A DNA stretch of 64,000 nt from Olsenella profusa (GCF_016900315.1 NZ_JACSNQ010000008.1:1-64000), one strand, 5' to 3'. Numbered from the stretch's first letter, positions 1 through 10,609 are shown. Translations and numbers: made by a program. The notes: generated by a model not told the origin, from the sequence alone.

Positions 1-47
1 ACCCCCAACGCCCCCGTCCCTCCCACCTGGGAGTGAGTCGACGACGC

Positions 48-110
48 GAGGGGACAGCCCCTTCGTGTCATAAACTTTAGAATGAGATGAGGGGACGGCC
101 CCCTCGTGTC
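48..110. repeat. Two REP-like GGGGAC palindromes
   Basis: Two copies of a short imperfect palindrome, GAGGGGACAGCCCCTTCGTG at 48-67 and GAGGGGACGGCCCCCTCGTG at 89-108, lie in the same orientation about 40 bp apart, just past the 3' end of the minus-strand gene that stops at 113. The same core recurs at 4695-4721 and 4886-4916 beside a transposase relic, which supports a REP/BIME-type reading. Confidence 0.6.
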
Positions 111-112
111 TC

Positions 113-1396
113 CTAGCAGGCGGCGGTGCCGCACATGAGCTCGATGATCGTGCGGTCGGTCTCGCGCATGCCGTCGTGCGCGAGCACGCCGACGTTGCGG
201 ATGGTGTTCTCCACGCCCTTGACCACGATGCCGTCGCCGCCGTAGAACTGCTCGCCCTGGCGCTGCATCTGCATGCCCAGAAGGCCCGCCTCCACCGCGC
301 TCGCGATTTTGGCCGCGCAGCTCGCCTTGGCGCCGTCGCAGACCATGCCCGAGTCGATGGCGATGGCGTTGACCACCGTGTGGGCGACCTCGTGGAAGCG
401 CCCGCCGTAGAGGTAGGTGATGCCGGCCGCCGCGCCGGCGCCCGCGCTCGTGGCGCCGCAGTAGGCGGAGAGCCGGCCGATGCCGGTCTTGAGGTGGATG
501 GTCACGAGGTTGGAGACGACCAGCGCGCGCAGCAGCTCGTCGTGGGAGGCGCCCAGCTCGCGCGCGTAGACCACCACCGGCACGCTTGCGGTGAGCCCCT
601 GGTTGCCGCTTCCGGAGTTGATCACCACCGGCAGCTCGCAGCCGCTCATGCGGGCGTCCGAGCCGGCCGCGGCCCAGGCCTTGGCGCGGTTTGCCACGCC
701 GTCGCCGTACGCGGAGAGAAGGACGCTGCCCACGTTGGCCCCCCAGTCCCCGGAGAGCCCCGCCTCGGCGATCGCGACGTTGCAGCTGACCTGGCGCTCG
801 AGCACGGGGCGCACGCCGTCGAGGTCTACCGTGTCGGCAAACTCTACGATGCCCTCCACGGAGAGACAGGAGCGGTCCGTGGCCGTGCCACCGTCGGCTG
901 CCTCCTCGTAGGGGCGGTCCAGCAGGACCTCGCCGTCACGCTCCACGCGGATTACGTTGGTGTGCGCGCCGGCGATCTCACAGAACGCCGTGTGGCCGCC
1001 CGCCCCCACGCGCACCTGGATGTCGAAGATCCACGGGCGCTCGGACGGGCGTACCGTGACCTCGTGGCTGGTGAGAAACGCGCGCATCTCGTCCACCTGC
1101 CCCTCGGTGACGCCGCTCAGGACCTCGAGCTCCGCCGCCGCGTCCCCGGCGACGACGCCGGCGGCCGCGGCTGCCTCGATGCCGCGGGAGCCACCCGTGT
1201 GGGGGACGGTCACGCTCTTGACGTTCTTGATGATGTTCGCCGAGGCGGCCACGTCCACGCGCTCCGGGAGCGCACCGAGCGCCTCGCGCGCCCGTGCCGC
1301 GCAGTAGGCGACGGCGATGGGCTCGGTGCAGCCCATCGCGCAGACGAGCTCCTCTTCGAGAATGGCGACGTAGGCGTCGTAGATCGTGCGGTCCAT
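113..1396 (-). CDS. L-cysteine desulfidase / serine dehydratase-alpha family protein (CyuA/YhaM, UPF0597)
   Basis: 427-residue protein of the UPF0597/CyuA family, iron-sulfur enzymes that in characterised members release sulfide and ammonia from L-cysteine to give pyruvate. The N-terminus carries CAMGCTEPIAVAY (Cys23 in a CTEP motif), the middle GCELPVVINSGSGNQG, and the C-terminal part CDGAKASC; these cysteines are the expected cluster ligands. The start at 1396 is chosen because AGAAGGGGAG precedes ATG at good spacing; an upstream in-frame start would add 28 non-conserved residues. It is transcribed divergently from an amino-acid ABC importer at 1678, so the importer may supply its substrate, but that is inference. 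Substrate specificity (cysteine versus another amino acid) cannot be read from sequence. Confidence 0.85.
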   Translation of the reverse strand: MDRTIYDAYVAILEEELVCAMGCTEPIAVAYCAARAREALGALPERVDVAASANIIKNVKSVTVPHTGGSRGIEAAAAAGVVAGDAAAELEVLSGVTEGQVDEMRAFLTSHEVTVRPSERPWIFDIQVRVGAGGHTAFCEIAGAHTNVIRVERDGEVLLDRPYEEAADGGTATDRSCLSVEGIVEFADTVDLDGVRPVLERQVSCNVAIAEAGLSGDWGANVGSVLLSAYGDGVANRAKAWAAAGSDARMSGCELPVVINSGSGNQGLTASVPVVVYARELGASHDELLRALVVSNLVTIHLKTGIGRLSAYCGATSAGAGAAAGITYLYGGRFHEVAHTVVNAIAIDSGMVCDGAKASCAAKIASAVEAGLLGMQMQRQGEQFYGGDGIVVKGVENTIRNVGVLAHDGMRETDRTIIELMCGTAAC

Positions 1397-1677
1397 GGCT
1401 CCCCTTCTGTGAACAGCCAACTGGAGAGAGGCCCCCCCTTTGGCTTGCGGTCTCGATGAGCCAGGGGGAACCTGCCCCACGTCGGCTCACCCGTTACGGC
1501 GATGTTACCCACCAACCCATAAGCCTAAGGTTCTTCTCGCCGCGCGGTATCCTCCCACGCGTGCACGTAACTTTCTCGCATAAGGGCGGGCGCGCCTGGT
1601 TGCAAGGGGGAGGGGAATGGGTCCTCTCCGGTTGCGGGGCACGGAAGGGGACTAACACAAAAGGGAAAGGAACCACC

Positions 1678-2616
1678 ATGAAGGCCACCCCCACGCACGT
1701 GTACGTATCCAACAGAGTCTCTCGCCGCGACTTCCTGAAGCTCTCGGGCGTCGTAGCGGGTATGGGAAGCCTGGTAGTCCTTTCCGGCTGCGGCCCCGCC
1801 GCGCAGGACGCCCCCGCCGACGACTCCACCGAGCCCGCCGCCGACGCCTCGACCGACGAGGTCACCCTCGGTGACGGCCAGACGCTGCGCGTGGGCATGG
1901 AGGCCGCCTACCCTCCGTACAACTGGCAGGTTGAGGAGGAGTCCGAGTACACCATCCCCATCGACAACGTGGACGGCGCCTTCGCCGACGGCTATGACGT
2001 CCAGGCGGCCAAGATCATCGCCGAGGGCCTCGGGATGGACGCCGTGGCGGTCAAGCTCTCCTTCGACGGCCTGATCGACGCGCTCAACAACGGCCAGATC
2101 GACATCATCTGCGCCGGCATGTCCGTCACCCCCGAGCGCGAGGGCGCCGCTCTCTTCTCCGACTCCTACATCGACGACGACATCGTCATGATCACCAAGG
2201 CCGACTCGCAGTGGGCCGGCGCCACCACCTTCGCCGACCTTGCCGGCGCCGCCATCATGGGCCAGGCTGCCACGATGTACGACGACGTGATCGAACAGGT
2301 CGTCGAGGCCGAGCCGAGCGTCACGCACCTCACGCCCGCCGAGACCGTGCCCCTGGTCGTCCAGAACCTCGAGAGCGGCACCGCCGACGTCATCACCTAC
2401 TCCATGCTCTCGGTGCCCAAGCTCCTTGAGACCTATCCCGACTTCGTCGAGCTCGAAATGACCGACAAGTTCGAAGGCTCCGTCATGCCCGACAACGCGG
2501 CCATCGCCAACGGCCAGGACGCGGCGTTGGATAAGGTCAACGAGATCATCGCCGGCATTCCCGAGGACGAGCGCCAGGAGATGTGGAACGCCTGCATGGA
2601 TCGCCAGCCGGCGTAG
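1678..2616 (+). CDS. Amino-acid ABC transporter substrate-binding lipoprotein (Tat-type leader)
   Basis: 312-residue family-3 solute-binding protein for polar amino acids. The leader has a textbook Tat motif SRRDFLK (residues 15-21) followed by a hydrophobic stretch and the lipobox LSGC with Cys38 as the lipidation site, then a Pro/Asp-rich linker. The mature part begins TLRVGMEAAYPPYNW and contains FDGLIDALNNGQIDIICAGM, characteristic of the fold. GGGAAAGGAACC precedes the chosen ATG. It heads an operon with the permease (2718) and ATPase (3932). Upstream, GTTCTTCTCGCC at 1530-1541 is followed by TATCCT (1548-1553), a possible -10 box. The ligand is unknown; divergence from a cysteine desulfidase-like gene makes cysteine/cystine one guess. 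Confidence 0.9.
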   Translation: MKATPTHVYVSNRVSRRDFLKLSGVVAGMGSLVVLSGCGPAAQDAPADDSTEPAADASTDEVTLGDGQTLRVGMEAAYPPYNWQVEEESEYTIPIDNVDGAFADGYDVQAAKIIAEGLGMDAVAVKLSFDGLIDALNNGQIDIICAGMSVTPEREGAALFSDSYIDDDIVMITKADSQWAGATTFADLAGAAIMGQAATMYDDVIEQVVEAEPSVTHLTPAETVPLVVQNLESGTADVITYSMLSVPKLLETYPDFVELEMTDKFEGSVMPDNAAIANGQDAALDKVNEIIAGIPEDERQEMWNACMDRQPA

Positions 2617-2653
2617 GTGCGGCCGGCAGCCTGCCAGCAACCTGCTAGCCCGG

Positions 2654-2687
2654 GGGCGCGCGCCGCTTTGGTCTGCGGCGCGCGCCC
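2654..2687 (+). other. Intra-operon GC hairpin after the binding-protein gene
   Basis: Perfect 13-bp inverted repeat (2654-2666 / 2675-2687) with an 8-nt loop in the 101-nt gap between binding protein and permease. There is no T-run, so it is more likely a transcript-stabilising or partial attenuating hairpin that raises binding-protein expression than a full terminator. Confidence 0.6.
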
Positions 2688-2717
2688 GCACGCGTGTCTT
2701 CAAAGGAGGACCCCAAG

Positions 2718-3929
2718 ATGAGTTCCGCTGCCACGGACGAGCGTGCGGAGGGGAGGGGACGGGGCCGCATCGCCTCGTTTCTCCTTGACGACCATCGCTA
2801 CGTCCTGCTCGGCACGAGCGCCATGGCCCTCGTGGGCATGCTGCTCTCGAGCTCCCCGCGCCCCGCGCTGAGCTTCCTCGCGCCCGCGTTCACCGTCGAG
2901 CTCGTGCTGTACTACGTTCTTGCCGCCTGGCTCGTGCTCTCTGCCGTGGCGCTCGTGTACAAGCTCACCCACTGGAGGACCTATGCCGAGGTCGCGCCCT
3001 TCGTGCGCCCCGGCGCCCGTCGCGCCCTGCGCTACCTCTCGTACGTCATCTGGGCGGTGGCGCTCGTCTTCGTGGCCGACCGCGTGGTCATGGGCTTCGC
3101 CTCGGCCTGGCAGGTGGCCACGACCGCGGCGGACCGCCCCGCGGACGAGTTCCTCACCAACCTGCTCTGGATGTTCTGGACGGGGCGCCAGACCTACCTC
3201 ACGGGCATCTACACCACGATCGCGCTCGCGGTGTTCGGCACGGTGATCGCCTTCTTCCTGGCGCTGCTGCTCGTGTTCTGCCGCATCCAGGCCGTCGACC
3301 GCCCCGACAACGACTTCGTCCGCTTCTGGAAGGTCGTGGGGCGCGGTTTCGCCAAGGTCTACAGCACCGTGGTGCGCGGAACGCCCATGATGGTCCAGGG
3401 CATGATCATCTACTACGGCGTCGTCGGCTTCATCCAGGCGACGGGCAGCTACAGCGGTGCCGAGCTCAACCGGATCTGGTCTCCGTTCATCGCAGGCCTC
3501 GTGACCGTGTCGCTCAACTCCACCGCCTATATGATGGAGGTCCTGCGCGGCGGCATCGCCGCGGTCGACTCCGGCCAGATGGAGGCGGCGCGGTCCCTGG
3601 GCCTCTCGCAGTGGCAGGCCATGCGCAAGGTGGTCTTCCCCCAGGGCATCAAGAACTCGATCCCGGGCCTCTCCAACGAGCTCGTCATCAACATCAAGGA
3701 CTCCTCCGTCCTGTCGATGATCAGCGTGTTTGACCTCACCTTCGCCGCACGCACCATCGGCGGCAACTACTACGAGTACTTCCCGGCCTACCTCGTGGCG
3801 GCGGTGATCTACCTGGTGCTGACCTCCATCGCGACCTCGCTGCTTGGTCGGGGGGCCCGGCACTTCGACGTCAAGCCCCAGCCCGTGGGCGGCACCGCCG
3901 ACCAGGGCCTCGTGTCGGGGGAGGAGTGA
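2718..3929 (+). CDS. Amino-acid ABC transporter permease (HisM/GlnP type, N-terminally extended)
   Basis: 403-residue inner-membrane permease of the polar amino-acid uptake family. The C-terminal half is the usual ~220-residue permease domain, beginning near [30 protein letters not shown] and containing the ATPase-docking EAA loop [20 protein letters not shown]. The N-terminal ~150 residues add about three extra hydrophobic segments not needed by the family core, so the protein is nearly twice the common length. ATG at 2718 is preceded by AAAGGAGGA at 2702-2710; an in-frame codon at 2694 lies before that site and is not favoured. The stop is 2 nt before the ATPase ATG. Confidence 0.9.
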   Translation: MSSAATDERAEGRGRGRIASFLLDDHRYVLLGTSAMALVGMLLSSSPRPALSFLAPAFTVELVLYYVLAAWLVLSAVALVYKLTHWRTYAEVAPFVRPGARRALRYLSYVIWAVALVFVADRVVMGFASAWQVATTAADRPADEFLTNLLWMFWTGRQTYLTGIYTTIALAVFGTVIAFFLALLLVFCRIQAVDRPDNDFVRFWKVVGRGFAKVYSTVVRGTPMMVQGMIIYYGVVGFIQATGSYSGAELNRIWSPFIAGLVTVSLNSTAYMMEVLRGGIAAVDSGQMEAARSLGLSQWQAMRKVVFPQGIKNSIPGLSNELVINIKDSSVLSMISVFDLTFAARTIGGNYYEYFPAYLVAAVIYLVLTSIATSLLGRGARHFDVKPQPVGGTADQGLVSGEE

Positions 3930-3931
3930 GC

Positions 3932-4696
3932 ATGGCTGAGAACACCGGCGCGACGCGCGCCACCGAGCCGATGATCCGCGTGGAGGGGCTGCGCAAGTCC
4001 TTCGGTTCGCTCGAGGTCCTGCGCGACATCAACCTCTCCGTCATGCCCGGCGAGGTGGTCACCATCATCGGGCCCTCGGGCTCCGGCAAGTCCACGCTCC
4101 TGCGCTGCCTCAACCTGCTCGAGACGCCCGACGCCGGCCACGTGTGGTTCCACGGCTCCGACCTCACCGCCGAGCACGTGGACGTGAACCGGCTGCGCGC
4201 GCGGATCGGGATGGTCTTCCAGGGCTTCAACCTGTTCAACAACATGAACGTGCTCGACAACTGCACCCTCGCGCCCGTGACGCTCAGGAAGATGGGCAGG
4301 GCCGAGGCCGAGCGCGTGGCGCTGGAGCACCTGGAGTCGGTGGGGCTGGCCGACTTCGCGCACGCCGACGTGACGCGCCTGTCCGGCGGCCAGAAGCAGC
4401 GCGTGGCCATCGCGCGCGCCCTCTGCATGAACCCGGAGATCATGCTCTTTGACGAGCCGACCTCTGCGCTCGACCCGGAGATCGTCGGCGAGGTGCTCGA
4501 GGTCATGCGGCGCCTGGCCGCCGACGGCATGACGATGGTCGTCGTCACGCACGAGATGGCCTTCGCGCGCGGCGTCTCCGACCGCGTGGTCTTCATGGAT
4601 GGCGGCGTCATCGCCGAGGAGGGCGCGCCCGAGAAGATCTTCTCGGCGCCCGAGCATCCGCGTACCCGCGAGTTCCTTGCCCGCTACCTTGGGTGA
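3932..4696 (+). CDS. Amino-acid ABC transporter ATP-binding protein
   Basis: 254-residue cytoplasmic ATPase of the GlnQ/HisP class that powers the importer encoded just upstream. It shows Walker [10 protein letters not shown], the Q-loop in [18 protein letters not shown], the signature LSGGQKQR, Walker [15 protein letters not shown] and the switch histidine in VVVTHEM. The ATG at 3932 follows GGGGAGGA at 3917-3924. A GTG at 3926 overlapping the permease stop would add two residues and cannot be excluded. Last gene of the three-gene importer operon. Confidence 0.93.
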   Translation: MAENTGATRATEPMIRVEGLRKSFGSLEVLRDINLSVMPGEVVTIIGPSGSGKSTLLRCLNLLETPDAGHVWFHGSDLTAEHVDVNRLRARIGMVFQGFNLFNNMNVLDNCTLAPVTLRKMGRAEAERVALEHLESVGLADFAHADVTRLSGGQKQRVAIARALCMNPEIMLFDEPTSALDPEIVGEVLEVMRRLAADGMTMVVVTHEMAFARGVSDRVVFMDGGVIAEEGAPEKIFSAPEHPRTREFLARYLG

Positions 4697-4721
4697 TGCG
4701 AGGGGGCGGCCCCTTCGTACC
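4695..4721 (+). repeat. REP-like palindrome, left copy
   Basis: Imperfect palindrome GCGAGGGGGCGGCCCCTTCG overlapping the end of the ABC ATPase gene. Compared with the copy at 4886-4916 it lies in the opposite orientation (TGATGCGA at its left end matches the reverse complement of the other copy's right end), so the two form an inverted pair around the transposase relic. Confidence 0.6.
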
Positions 4722-4889
4722 ATTATCGGGCGGCAGGTCCTGGGCAAGGTGGAGCCCCGGGAGTTCAAGGCCGTAGAGCGCCCCCGCCGCAATGCGCTAC
4801 TCTTGAGTCTCAAGGAGGCCGGCCTGTCGGTCTCGCAGATAGAGCGGCTGATCGGCATCGGCCGAAACGTGACAGCTCGAGCAAAATGA
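4719..4889 (+). pseudogene. C-terminal relic of a Y1/REP-associated transposase (RAYT)-like protein
   Basis: An open reading segment of about 56 codons ending at TGA 4887-4889 encodes a basic helix-turn-helix tail: RNALLLSLKEAGLSVSQIE followed by RLIGIGRNVTARAK. Tails of this kind are found at the C-terminus of many Y1/IS200-like REP-associated transposases; assignment is from pattern memory, not a search. No start codon, catalytic HUH motif or tyrosine is present, so this is a remnant. Its position between inverted REP palindromes at 4695-4721 and 4886-4916 is what a decayed RAYT/BIME unit would leave. Confidence 0.5.
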
Positions 4890-4916
4890 TACGGAGGGAC
4901 CGTCCCTTCGCATCAT
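4886..4916 (-). repeat. REP-like palindrome, right copy
   Basis: Near-perfect palindrome: ATGATACG and CGCATCAT flank a GAGGGAC / GTCCCTT core. It ends 12 bp before the nadE start, so it lies in the nadE leader and could also affect nadE translation or transcript folding. Confidence 0.65.
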
Positions 4917-4928
4917 GGGGAGGAAGCC

Positions 4929-6869
4929 ATGAGGGACGGGTTCGTGGAGGTCGCAGCGGTGACGCCGGAGGTCCGCGTGGCGGACGTCCCCTTCAACGTG
5001 GAGTCGTGCGCGACGGCGGCCCGCCAGGCTGCCGAGAAGGACGGCGCCGCTGTCATCGTGCTGCCGGAGCTCGCGCTCACGGCCTATACCTGCGAGGACC
5101 TCTTCTGGCAGGAGGCCCTGTTGCGCTCCGCCGAGTCCGGCCTCGCCGACCTTGCCGCCCGCACCGCCGACCTCGACGCGCTCATATTCGTGGGCGTGCC
5201 CGTGCGCGCGGGCGGCAAGCTCTACAACTGTGCGGCGGCCGTCTGCCGCGGGGAGCTTCTGGGCCTAGTGCCCAAGACGCACATCCCCACCTACAACGAG
5301 TTCTACGAGGGGCGCCACTTCGTGTCCGGCCCGACCCGTCCCGTGAGCGTCTCGTTTGCGGGCGAGAAGGACGTGCCGCTGGGCACCAGCCTGCTCTTTG
5401 CCTGCACGGAGCTGCCCGAGCTCGTGGTGGCAGCGGAGGTCTGCGAGGACCTCTGGGTGCCCAACCCGCCCTCGACCGCGCATGCGCAGGCCGGCGCCAC
5501 GCTGGTCTGCAACCTCAGCGCGTCCAACGCCGTCGTGGGCAAGGCGGACTACCGCCGCAGCCTGGTGACCAGCCAGAGCGCGCGCCTCGTCTGCGGCTAC
5601 GTCTACGCGAGCGCCGGTGCCGGCGAGTCAACGCAGGACCTCGTCTTCTCCGGGCACGACCTCGTGGCCGAGAACGGCCGTCTGCTTGCGGAGGGAGCCC
5701 CCTTCGGCACGGGCCGCGCCGTCTCCGAGGTCGACGTCCGCTACCTCGTGCAGGAGCGCACCCGCATGTCCACCTTCGAGGCGGCGCCCGCGCCCGAGGC
5801 GGCGGGCTACGCGTGCGTGCCCTTCTCGCTGGGTGCCGACGCCGCCACGCGCGAGACCACGCTCACCCGCTGGGTGGACCCGCACCCCTTTGTCCCGGCC
5901 GACCCCGCCCACCGCGCGGAGCGCTGCGAGGACGTCTTCAACATCCAGGCGCACGGCCTCGCCAAGCGGCTCTCCCACACGCGCTCGACGCACGCGGTGA
6001 TCGGCCTTTCGGGCGGGCTCGACTCCACGCTTGCGCTGCTCGTGACCGTGCGCGCCTTCGACCTGCTGGGGCTTGACCGCGCGGGCGTCATCGCCGTGAC
6101 CATGCCGGGCTTTGGCACCACGGACCGCACCTACAACAACGCCTGCGAGCTCGCCCGCACCGTGGGCGCCGAGCTGCGCGAGATCGGCATCGCCGCCTCC
6201 GTGCGCCAGCACTTCGCCGACATCGGCCACGACGAGGCCGTCCACGACGTCACCTACGAGAACTCTCAGGCCCGCGAGCGCACGCAGATCCTCATGGACG
6301 TGGCCAACCAGGAGGGCGGCCTCGTCATCGGTACCGGCGACCTTTCCGAGCTGGCCCTGGGCTGGGCCACCTATAACGGCGACCACATGTCCATGTACGC
6401 CGTCAACGCGAGCGTGCCCAAGACGCTGGTGCGCCATCTCGTGCGCTACGTGGCCGACACGTGCGGGAACGAGGCCGAGTCCAAGGTTCTTCTCGACGTG
6501 CTGGACACGCCGGTCTCGCCGGAGCTTCTGCCCGCCACGGGTGACGGCAAAATCGCGCAGAAGACGGAGGACCTCGTGGGCCCCTACGAGCTGCACGACT
6601 TCTTCCTCTACGAGGTGCTGCGCCGTGGGACCAGCCCGCGCAAGGTCTATCGCCTTGCCCGCTACGCCCTGGGCGAGAAGTACGACGACGCCACGATCCT
6701 CGCCTGGCTCAAGGTCTTCTACCGGCGCTACTTTGCCCAGCAGTTCAAGCGCAGCTGCCTGCCCGACGGTCCCAAGGTGGGCTCAGCGGCCGTGAGCCCG
6801 CGCGGCGACCTGCGCATGCCGTCGGACGCCTGCTCGACGCTCTGGCTCGCTGAGCTCGAGGAGCTGTAA
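4929..6869 (+). CDS. nadE: Glutamine-dependent NAD+ synthetase
   Basis: 646-residue two-domain enzyme that amidates deamido-NAD (NaAD) to NAD+ using glutamine and ATP. The N-terminal ~300 residues are a nitrilase-fold glutaminase with the expected Glu (VLPELALTAY), Lys (PKTHIPTYNEFYEGR) and Cys (EVCEDLWVP) triad. The C-terminal ~320 residues are the NAD synthetase domain with the P-loop GLSGGLDSTLALL, plus GTGDLSELALGWATYNGDHM. Length matches the long bacterial form that ends with KRSCLPDGPKVG. ATG is preceded by GGGGAGGAAGCC. Single-gene unit; convergent with the lipoprotein gene at 7095. Confidence 0.95.
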   Translation: MRDGFVEVAAVTPEVRVADVPFNVESCATAARQAAEKDGAAVIVLPELALTAYTCEDLFWQEALLRSAESGLADLAARTADLDALIFVGVPVRAGGKLYNCAAAVCRGELLGLVPKTHIPTYNEFYEGRHFVSGPTRPVSVSFAGEKDVPLGTSLLFACTELPELVVAAEVCEDLWVPNPPSTAHAQAGATLVCNLSASNAVVGKADYRRSLVTSQSARLVCGYVYASAGAGESTQDLVFSGHDLVAENGRLLAEGAPFGTGRAVSEVDVRYLVQERTRMSTFEAAPAPEAAGYACVPFSLGADAATRETTLTRWVDPHPFVPADPAHRAERCEDVFNIQAHGLAKRLSHTRSTHAVIGLSGGLDSTLALLVTVRAFDLLGLDRAGVIAVTMPGFGTTDRTYNNACELARTVGAELREIGIAASVRQHFADIGHDEAVHDVTYENSQARERTQILMDVANQEGGLVIGTGDLSELALGWATYNGDHMSMYAVNASVPKTLVRHLVRYVADTCGNEAESKVLLDVLDTPVSPELLPATGDGKIAQKTEDLVGPYELHDFFLYEVLRRGTSPRKVYRLARYALGEKYDDATILAWLKVFYRRYFAQQFKRSCLPDGPKVGSAAVSPRGDLRMPSDACSTLWLAELEEL

Positions 6870-6917
6870 ATTGGGGACGGGTCCATTCTCACTGAAAGAT
6901 TGGACCCGTCCCCAATT
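6869..6917. terminator. 17-bp perfect inverted repeat between convergent genes
   Basis: Arms 6869-6885 and 6901-6917 (AATTGGGGACGGGTCCA and its exact complement) with a 15-nt loop. It overlaps the last base of the nadE stop codon and lies between two converging genes. It has the GGGAC core of the REP family but a longer stem, and it lacks a clear T-run. It could act as a bidirectional terminator or be a REP variant. Confidence 0.55.
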
Positions 6918-6926
6918 CACACAACT

Positions 6927-7049
6927 CGTTGTAGGCAGTTTTTTCGAAAGCCCTCAAGTATCAGGGGATGACGACTTCGCAAAATAGCAGGTAGAAAGCG
7001 TGACCTTTCGGATCGTACTTCGACGCCTCGAAAAAAACTGCCTACAACG
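6927..7049. mobile_element. 123-bp MITE-like element with terminal inverted repeats
   Basis: The ends CGTTGTAGGCAGTTTTTTCG (6927-6946) and its complement (7028-7049, with one extra A in the A-run) form ~21-bp terminal inverted repeats around about 80 bp of non-coding DNA. There is no open frame inside. The T/A-rich ends could also work as back-to-back terminators. No target duplication was identified. The size and structure fit a non-autonomous miniature element. Confidence 0.5.
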
Positions 7050-7094
7050 CGAGCTCGCCGCAAGGCAAGCCCGCCGCAAAGAGGGACCCCTGCC

Positions 7095-8276
7095 TCATCG
7101 AACGGTAAAGATGTAGAGGGCCTCGCCCGCGTCGAAGTGGGCCTCGACGGCATAGCGCCAGCCGGGCTCGACGGTGAAGACGACGTCTCCGTTAACAATC
7201 TCGTGTTCGTTGGCGGTCCAGGCGTCGCCCTCGACGGCGTCGATTTCGACAGCCTGGGCCGACCCCGCCGCCTCTGCCGCCGTCTCGAGCTCGTCCTCGG
7301 GCCAGCGCACGATGCCGGCCGCCGTGCAGGGAACGTCAAAGCTCACGGTGACCTCGGTGGGCCCGCCCACGCGCGCGTCGGGCAGGTCGCTCGCCTCCAG
7401 TTGGACGGGGTGCGGCGCGTCCGCGACGACGGTCGCCATCTCGCCGTTCTCCTCGTAGCTCCAGGTGTAGCCGCACGTCTCGAGCATGACGGAGGTCGCG
7501 GCGAGCTCGGTTGCGTACTCGAGCGAGGCCAGCGGCGGCTCGGCCGGGTCCTTGGGCTGCCAGATCTGCGTGACCAGCTCGTCGTACTTCTCGGCGTCCG
7601 CGGGTGTGCCCTCCTCGATCACCTCGATATCCGTGATGCCCGGGTACTGCGCCGGATAGCTCTCCAGCATGATGCCGTTGCCGGTCACGCGCACGACGTT
7701 GCCGGCCGTGAGCTCGGGCGTACCCTCGGGCAGGGTGGGGTAGTAGGGGGTCTCGGTGCGCTGGTCCATAAAGAGGACCTGGCCATCGCCAAACGTGACC
7801 ACCATCGCGGTGGAGGTGAGCGCTTCATAGGCCGCGTCCGCAGGGGTCTCGAAGACGTAGCCCGCGTCCCCGCCGTCAAACTGCGCGAGTACGAGGTAGC
7901 GCCAGCCGGGCTCGACCTCAAAGGAGACGGCGCCGTCGGAGAGGGAGCACGTGACGTCCTCGCCGGCGGGGTCATCGGCGTAGCGGGTGACCGTGGCGTT
8001 CGTCGCTGGCTGCGAGAAGGACGCGCGCACCTCTGCCGCCGCAGAGACCTCGATGTCGGGCACCTCGTCGTCGGAGAGCTCAGCGGGCGCGACGGGGTCG
8101 CTGGCAACGCCGTCCCAGGTGTAGCCGTGCGTGAGCATGGCGGCATTGACCACGGCGGTTTCCGCCTCCAACCGGACGGTGCCGGTGGGCGGCTCCTCGT
8201 GCGCGCAGCCGGCGAGAAGAACGGCGAGCGCGCAGGCGCATAGGGCCCTGAATGGGTGCGGGACGTGGCTCTTCAT
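7095..8276 (-). CDS. Lipoprotein with two repeated domains, unknown function
   Basis: 393-residue secreted lipoprotein. The leader ends in LAVLLAGC, a clear lipobox, so the protein is anchored on the outer face of the membrane. The mature part is an internal duplication: each half has a segment like LTHGYTWDG / LETCGYTWSY, a block like VPDIEVSAAAEVRASF / LPDARVGGPTEVTVSF, and ends in GWRYLVLAQFDGGDAGYVF / GWRYAVEAHFDAGEALYIF. The pattern suggests two beta-rich modules in tandem. I do not recognise a named family. GGAGGG precedes ATG at 8276. It is monocistronic and convergent with nadE. Confidence 0.8.
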   Translation of the reverse strand: MKSHVPHPFRALCACALAVLLAGCAHEEPPTGTVRLEAETAVVNAAMLTHGYTWDGVASDPVAPAELSDDEVPDIEVSAAAEVRASFSQPATNATVTRYADDPAGEDVTCSLSDGAVSFEVEPGWRYLVLAQFDGGDAGYVFETPADAAYEALTSTAMVVTFGDGQVLFMDQRTETPYYPTLPEGTPELTAGNVVRVTGNGIMLESYPAQYPGITDIEVIEEGTPADAEKYDELVTQIWQPKDPAEPPLASLEYATELAATSVMLETCGYTWSYEENGEMATVVADAPHPVQLEASDLPDARVGGPTEVTVSFDVPCTAAGIVRWPEDELETAAEAAGSAQAVEIDAVEGDAWTANEHEIVNGDVVFTVEPGWRYAVEAHFDAGEALYIFTVR

Positions 8277-8520
8277 GGGTCTGCCCTCCGGGTCTTTGCC
8301 TCGTAGGGCACATCATACTAGAAGGGGTGGTGAGACGTGTTCTTCTCGTCTGCCTCTCAGGCCCTCAGAAAATCTAAGTGCGTCTTGGAAGATTTTTTTA
8401 CCTGTGGTGGTATAAGTCGACGCGTCTGGGTATGATTCTGAACGTTGGATAGCGCGGTGCCCACATGGCCGCACCGCAACACCGCGCCCGCGCGGGCGCC
8501 TCAGAAGGAGGTTCTTGAAC

Positions 8521-8811
8521 ATGACTCTCAAGCCGCTTGGTGATCGCGTTCTCGTGAAGCCGGCCCCCAAGGAGGAGAAGACCTCGACGGGTCTCTACAT
8601 TTCGAGTGGCGCCCAGGAGAAGCCGCAGCGCGGCCAGGTCATTGCCGTGGGTGCCGGCAAGCTCAACGACAAGGGCGAGCGCATCGCCCTCGACGTCAAG
8701 CCGGGTGACGAGGTCTACTACGGCAAGTTCGGCGGCAACGAGGTCAAGATCGACGGCGAGGACTTCCTGCTCCTGCGCGCCGACGACATCTACGCCATCA
8801 TCGAGGACTAG
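8521..8811 (+). CDS. groES: Co-chaperonin GroES
   Basis: 96-residue (10-kDa) chaperonin cap, [14 protein letters not shown] at the start, with a mobile-loop region ([19 protein letters not shown]) and the C-terminal [16 protein letters not shown] typical of the family. It closes the GroEL folding chamber. AGAAGGAGG at 8503-8511 sets ATG 8521; a TTG six bases upstream is less likely. Upstream, TATGAT at 8431-8436 is a plausible -10 box. I looked for CIRCE (HrcA) and HAIR (HspR) operators in 8277-8520 and saw neither, so the heat-shock control is not evident. Confidence 0.95.
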   Translation: MTLKPLGDRVLVKPAPKEEKTSTGLYISSGAQEKPQRGQVIAVGAGKLNDKGERIALDVKPGDEVYYGKFGGNEVKIDGEDFLLLRADDIYAIIED

Positions 8812-8822
8812 CAACGAAAACC

Positions 8823-10504
<1,682 letters not shown>

Positions 10505-10538
10505 GGTCCGCGCCCGAGCTCGTCTGACCTGACTGTTC

Positions 10539-10609
10539 GGCGCCCCGGTCGTTCCCTCGAGAAGTACGTCTCGCACGGCTTCTCCCCCGGAACGGTCGGG
10601 GCGCCTTTT
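10539..10609 (+). terminator. groESL terminator
   Basis: Long inverted repeat GGCGCCCCGGTCGTTCC (10539-10555) / GGAACGGTCGGGGCGCC (10589-10605), two mismatches, followed by TTTT. The loop holds a second small hairpin (CGAGAAGTACGTCTCG). It starts 35 bp after the groEL stop. Confidence 0.8.

Noticed and set aside
176-1459. Long plus-strand open frame opposite the cysteine desulfidase-like gene
   Set aside because: It is a GC-rich shadow: low-complexity Arg/Ala/His/Asp composition, no ribosome site, and no family resemblance, while the minus strand has clear motifs.
8277-8520. CIRCE or HAIR heat-shock operator before groES
   Set aside because: Neither TTAGCACTC-N9-GAGTGCTAA nor the HspR-type inverted repeat is present, even allowing a few mismatches.
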